NCBI GenBank assembly: GCA_021730945.1
Contig: JAKFYH010000029.1
Coordinates: forward strand, 36,091 to 100,090
Reading direction: 5' to 3'
From: Acidobacteriota bacterium
GTDB lineage: Bacteria; Acidobacteriota; Vicinamibacteria; Vicinamibacterales; UBA2999
Length of the DNA stretch: 64,000 bases
The notes below the pieces were generated by a model. That model was not told the DNA's origin. It saw nothing but the letters and a program-made list of their open reading frames with translations, and did no database searches. The translations under genes and the position numbers were made by a program. Below are positions 62,324 to 64,000 of the stretch, piece by piece; the stretch's first letter is position 1, and each line of letters begins with the position of its first letter.

Positions 62324-63937
62324 TTACCCTCCGATTGACATCACGTCAAACTGTTCGTGATGCAAGTGCACGTCGGGCTTGACGATGATGTCGCGGCGCA
62401 GCAATTCCTTGAGGTCACGCAGCACGCCCTTCTCTTCTTCCTGCAAGGCACGGGCAATATCCGGGTTCACGCGCAGCAGCACGCCCGGACCGTCGAGGTC
62501 GCTTCCGACCTTCCTCACTTCCGACAGGATCTCGTAGCACACCGTCGCGCTTGACTTGATGGTGCCGGCGCCCGAGCAGTAAGGGCACGGCTCGGTCAGC
62601 ACGCGCTCCAGGCTCTGCTTGACACGCTTGCGGGTCACGATCACCAGCCCAAAGTCGGAGACCTGGAGGGCCTTGGACGGCGCGCGATCCTTGCGCAGCT
62701 CCTGCTCGACCGCCCCAAACACCTTCAGGCGGTTCTTCTTCTCCTCCATGTCGATGAAGTCGCAGACGATGATGCCACCGAGGTCGCGCAGGCGAATCTG
62801 CCGGACAATCTCCTTGGCCGCCTCCAGGTTGGTCTTGATGATCGTGTCCTCAAGACGGCCGGCGGTCTTCTTGCCGACGTAGCGGCCGGTGTTGACGTCG
62901 ATGGCGACCAGCGCTTCCGTCTGGTTGATCACGATCGAGCCGCCCGACTTGAGCCAGACCTTGCTGCGCAGCGCCTTGTCGAGTTCGGCCTGCACGCCGT
63001 ACTCCTCGAAGATCGGGAAGTCCTTGTCGTAGCGCGTCACCCGCGGCGCCAGGCCGGGCATGATCCGGCCGATGAACTCCAGGGCGCGCAGGTGCTCGCC
63101 CGGATGGTCGATGCGAATGGCCGAGTAGTCATCGGTCAGCAGGTCGCGGAGCAGCTTGGCCACCAGGCTGGGCTCCTGGTAGACCGTGACCGGCGCGCGC
63201 TTCTGTTCACCGCGCTGCCGCATGTCGACCCAGATCTTGTAGAAGTAGTTCAGGTCGGCGAGGATGTCGTCCTTCGAACGGTTCGACGCTGCCGTCCGGA
63301 TGATCACGCCGCCGCCAAAGTGGTGCTGCTCGCGGAATTCCTTGACGATCCCTCGCAAGCGGGCGCGCTCCTCGCGGCTGTCGATTTTGCGCGAGATGCC
63401 AATGTGGTCGACGGTCGGCATGAACACCAGGAAGCGGCCGGGCAGGGTCACATGGCAGGTCAGCCGCGCGCCCTTGGTGCCGAGCGGCTCCTTGGCGACC
63501 TGGACGATCACATCCTGGCCCTCCTTGAGCAGCTCCTCGATCTTCGGCTCCGGCGCCCGCTCCTTGCCCTCGTCGCGGTCACCGCGGCCGCGGCCCCGGC
63601 CGCGGTTGCGTTCGGGCGTCGCCCCGGCCGCGGCGGCCTCGCCGCCCCCGTTGACCTCGGCCACCGGCTCCGCCGGCGCGTCGTCATCGTCCTTGTCGAA
63701 CTCGTCGAGGTTGGCGATGACGTCCGAGACATACAGGAAGCCGTCACGCTCGAGGCCGATGTCGACAAACGAGGACTGCATGCCGGGCAGGACCTTGGAC
63801 ACCCGGCCCTTGTAAACGTTGCCGACGACGCCGCGATGCTGTTCGCGTTCGACAAATAGTTCGGCCAGCTGGTCGTCCTCGAGGATCGCCACGCGAGTCT
63901 CGTGGCCATTCGAGGCGATGATCATTTCTTTGTTCAT
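62324..63937 (-). CDS. rng: Ribonuclease G (RNase E/G family)
   Basis: 537 residues from ATG 63937. The S1-like domain (GNVYKGRVSKVLPGMQSSFVDIG) is interrupted at about 75-135 by an acidic and then arginine/glycine-rich segment (DEFDKDDDDAPAEP, RNRGRGRGRGDRDEGKE). The catalytic region has IAIDVNTG-like VAIDVNTGRYVG and IIVCDFIDMEEKKNR, whose aspartates bind the metal. CPYCSG near the C-terminus is the Zn-link. It cuts single-stranded AU-rich RNA in rRNA maturation and mRNA decay. The insert is larger than in E. coli RNase G and could mediate protein or RNA contacts. Confidence 0.93.
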   Translation of the reverse strand: MNKEMIIASNGHETRVAILEDDQLAELFVEREQHRGVVGNVYKGRVSKVLPGMQSSFVDIGLERDGFLYVSDVIANLDEFDKDDDDAPAEPVAEVNGGGEAAAAGATPERNRGRGRGRGDRDEGKERAPEPKIEELLKEGQDVIVQVAKEPLGTKGARLTCHVTLPGRFLVFMPTVDHIGISRKIDSREERARLRGIVKEFREQHHFGGGVIIRTAASNRSKDDILADLNYFYKIWVDMRQRGEQKRAPVTVYQEPSLVAKLLRDLLTDDYSAIRIDHPGEHLRALEFIGRIMPGLAPRVTRYDKDFPIFEEYGVQAELDKALRSKVWLKSGGSIVINQTEALVAIDVNTGRYVGKKTAGRLEDTIIKTNLEAAKEIVRQIRLRDLGGIIVCDFIDMEEKKNRLKVFGAVEQELRKDRAPSKALQVSDFGLVIVTRKRVKQSLERVLTEPCPYCSGAGTIKSSATVCYEILSEVRKVGSDLDGPGVLLRVNPDIARALQEEEKGVLRDLKELLRRDIIVKPDVHLHHEQFDVMSIGG

Positions 63938-64000
63938 GGTGTTTTTGGGGGCGCTCGGGCTGGTCGGGCCGGTCGGCTGGTGTGATTACCCGCCCTACCC

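Overview
The window is a GC-rich, gene-dense bacterial chromosome segment with about 60 protein-coding genes. I see no rRNA, tRNA, CRISPR array, transposase, integrase or phage gene. The best taxonomic guess is Acidobacteriota, probably the Vicinamibacteria side. This rests on an Oar-type TonB-dependent receptor with an N-terminal carboxypeptidase-regulatory-like domain (28045-31035), a secreted VWFA-related protein of the acidobacterial type (34511-36442), many secreted TPR proteins and overall gene style. It is inference, not proof.

Layout. 1-5602: amino-acid/guanidino catabolism (class III aminotransferase, M20 deacylase, SDR, ureohydrolase, class I aminotransferase). 5709-12135: secreted TPR protein, a large radical SAM enzyme resembling tetraether/membrane-spanning lipid synthases, then a DUF485/ActP-type symporter pair and a VTT-family membrane protein. 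12164-16489 (minus): glycan-type operon (GT-C-like membrane protein, GT2, hexapeptide acyltransferase) whose last gene is an ACC-synthase-like PLP enzyme. 16514-19456: hydrolase, CoA-transferase and PLP decarboxylase. 20200-23413: folE, TPR protein and hybrid histidine kinase. 23406-27828 (minus): two thiolases, 3-hydroxyacyl-CoA dehydrogenase and an isocitrate/isopropylmalate dehydrogenase-like enzyme. 28045-33185: TonB receptor with a clear terminator, TPR protein, pseudo-receiver/PilZ pair and gamma-glutamylcyclotransferase-like protein. 33253-41214 (minus): secreted proteins and two ABC exporter modules. 41382-49007: HD, NUDIX and YjbQ genes, then tsaD, mtnA and a nucleoside-salvage operon (deoA-nupC-PNP-cdd). 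49038-56294: a duplicated HEAT-repeat/HD-GYP cassette. 56395-64000: subtilase, beta-barrel protein, alkyltransferase-like protein, ECF sigma/anti-sigma/DUF4097 operon, and RNase G.

Genes in operons are tightly packed, very often with 4-base ATGA/GTGA start-stop overlaps that imply translational coupling. The remaining short gaps are commonly filled by short-period tandem or inverted repeats of several distinct families. One 18-bp family has a constant shell and a variable 6-base core. At two coupled junctions the repeats are read in frame as N-terminal extensions, and one convergent gap holds a perfect 50-bp inverted repeat. These repeats, the HEAT/HD-GYP cassette with its shared N-terminal domain, and the Tes/Mss-like radical SAM protein are the most unusual content. 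No gene-free stretch exceeds 300 bases.
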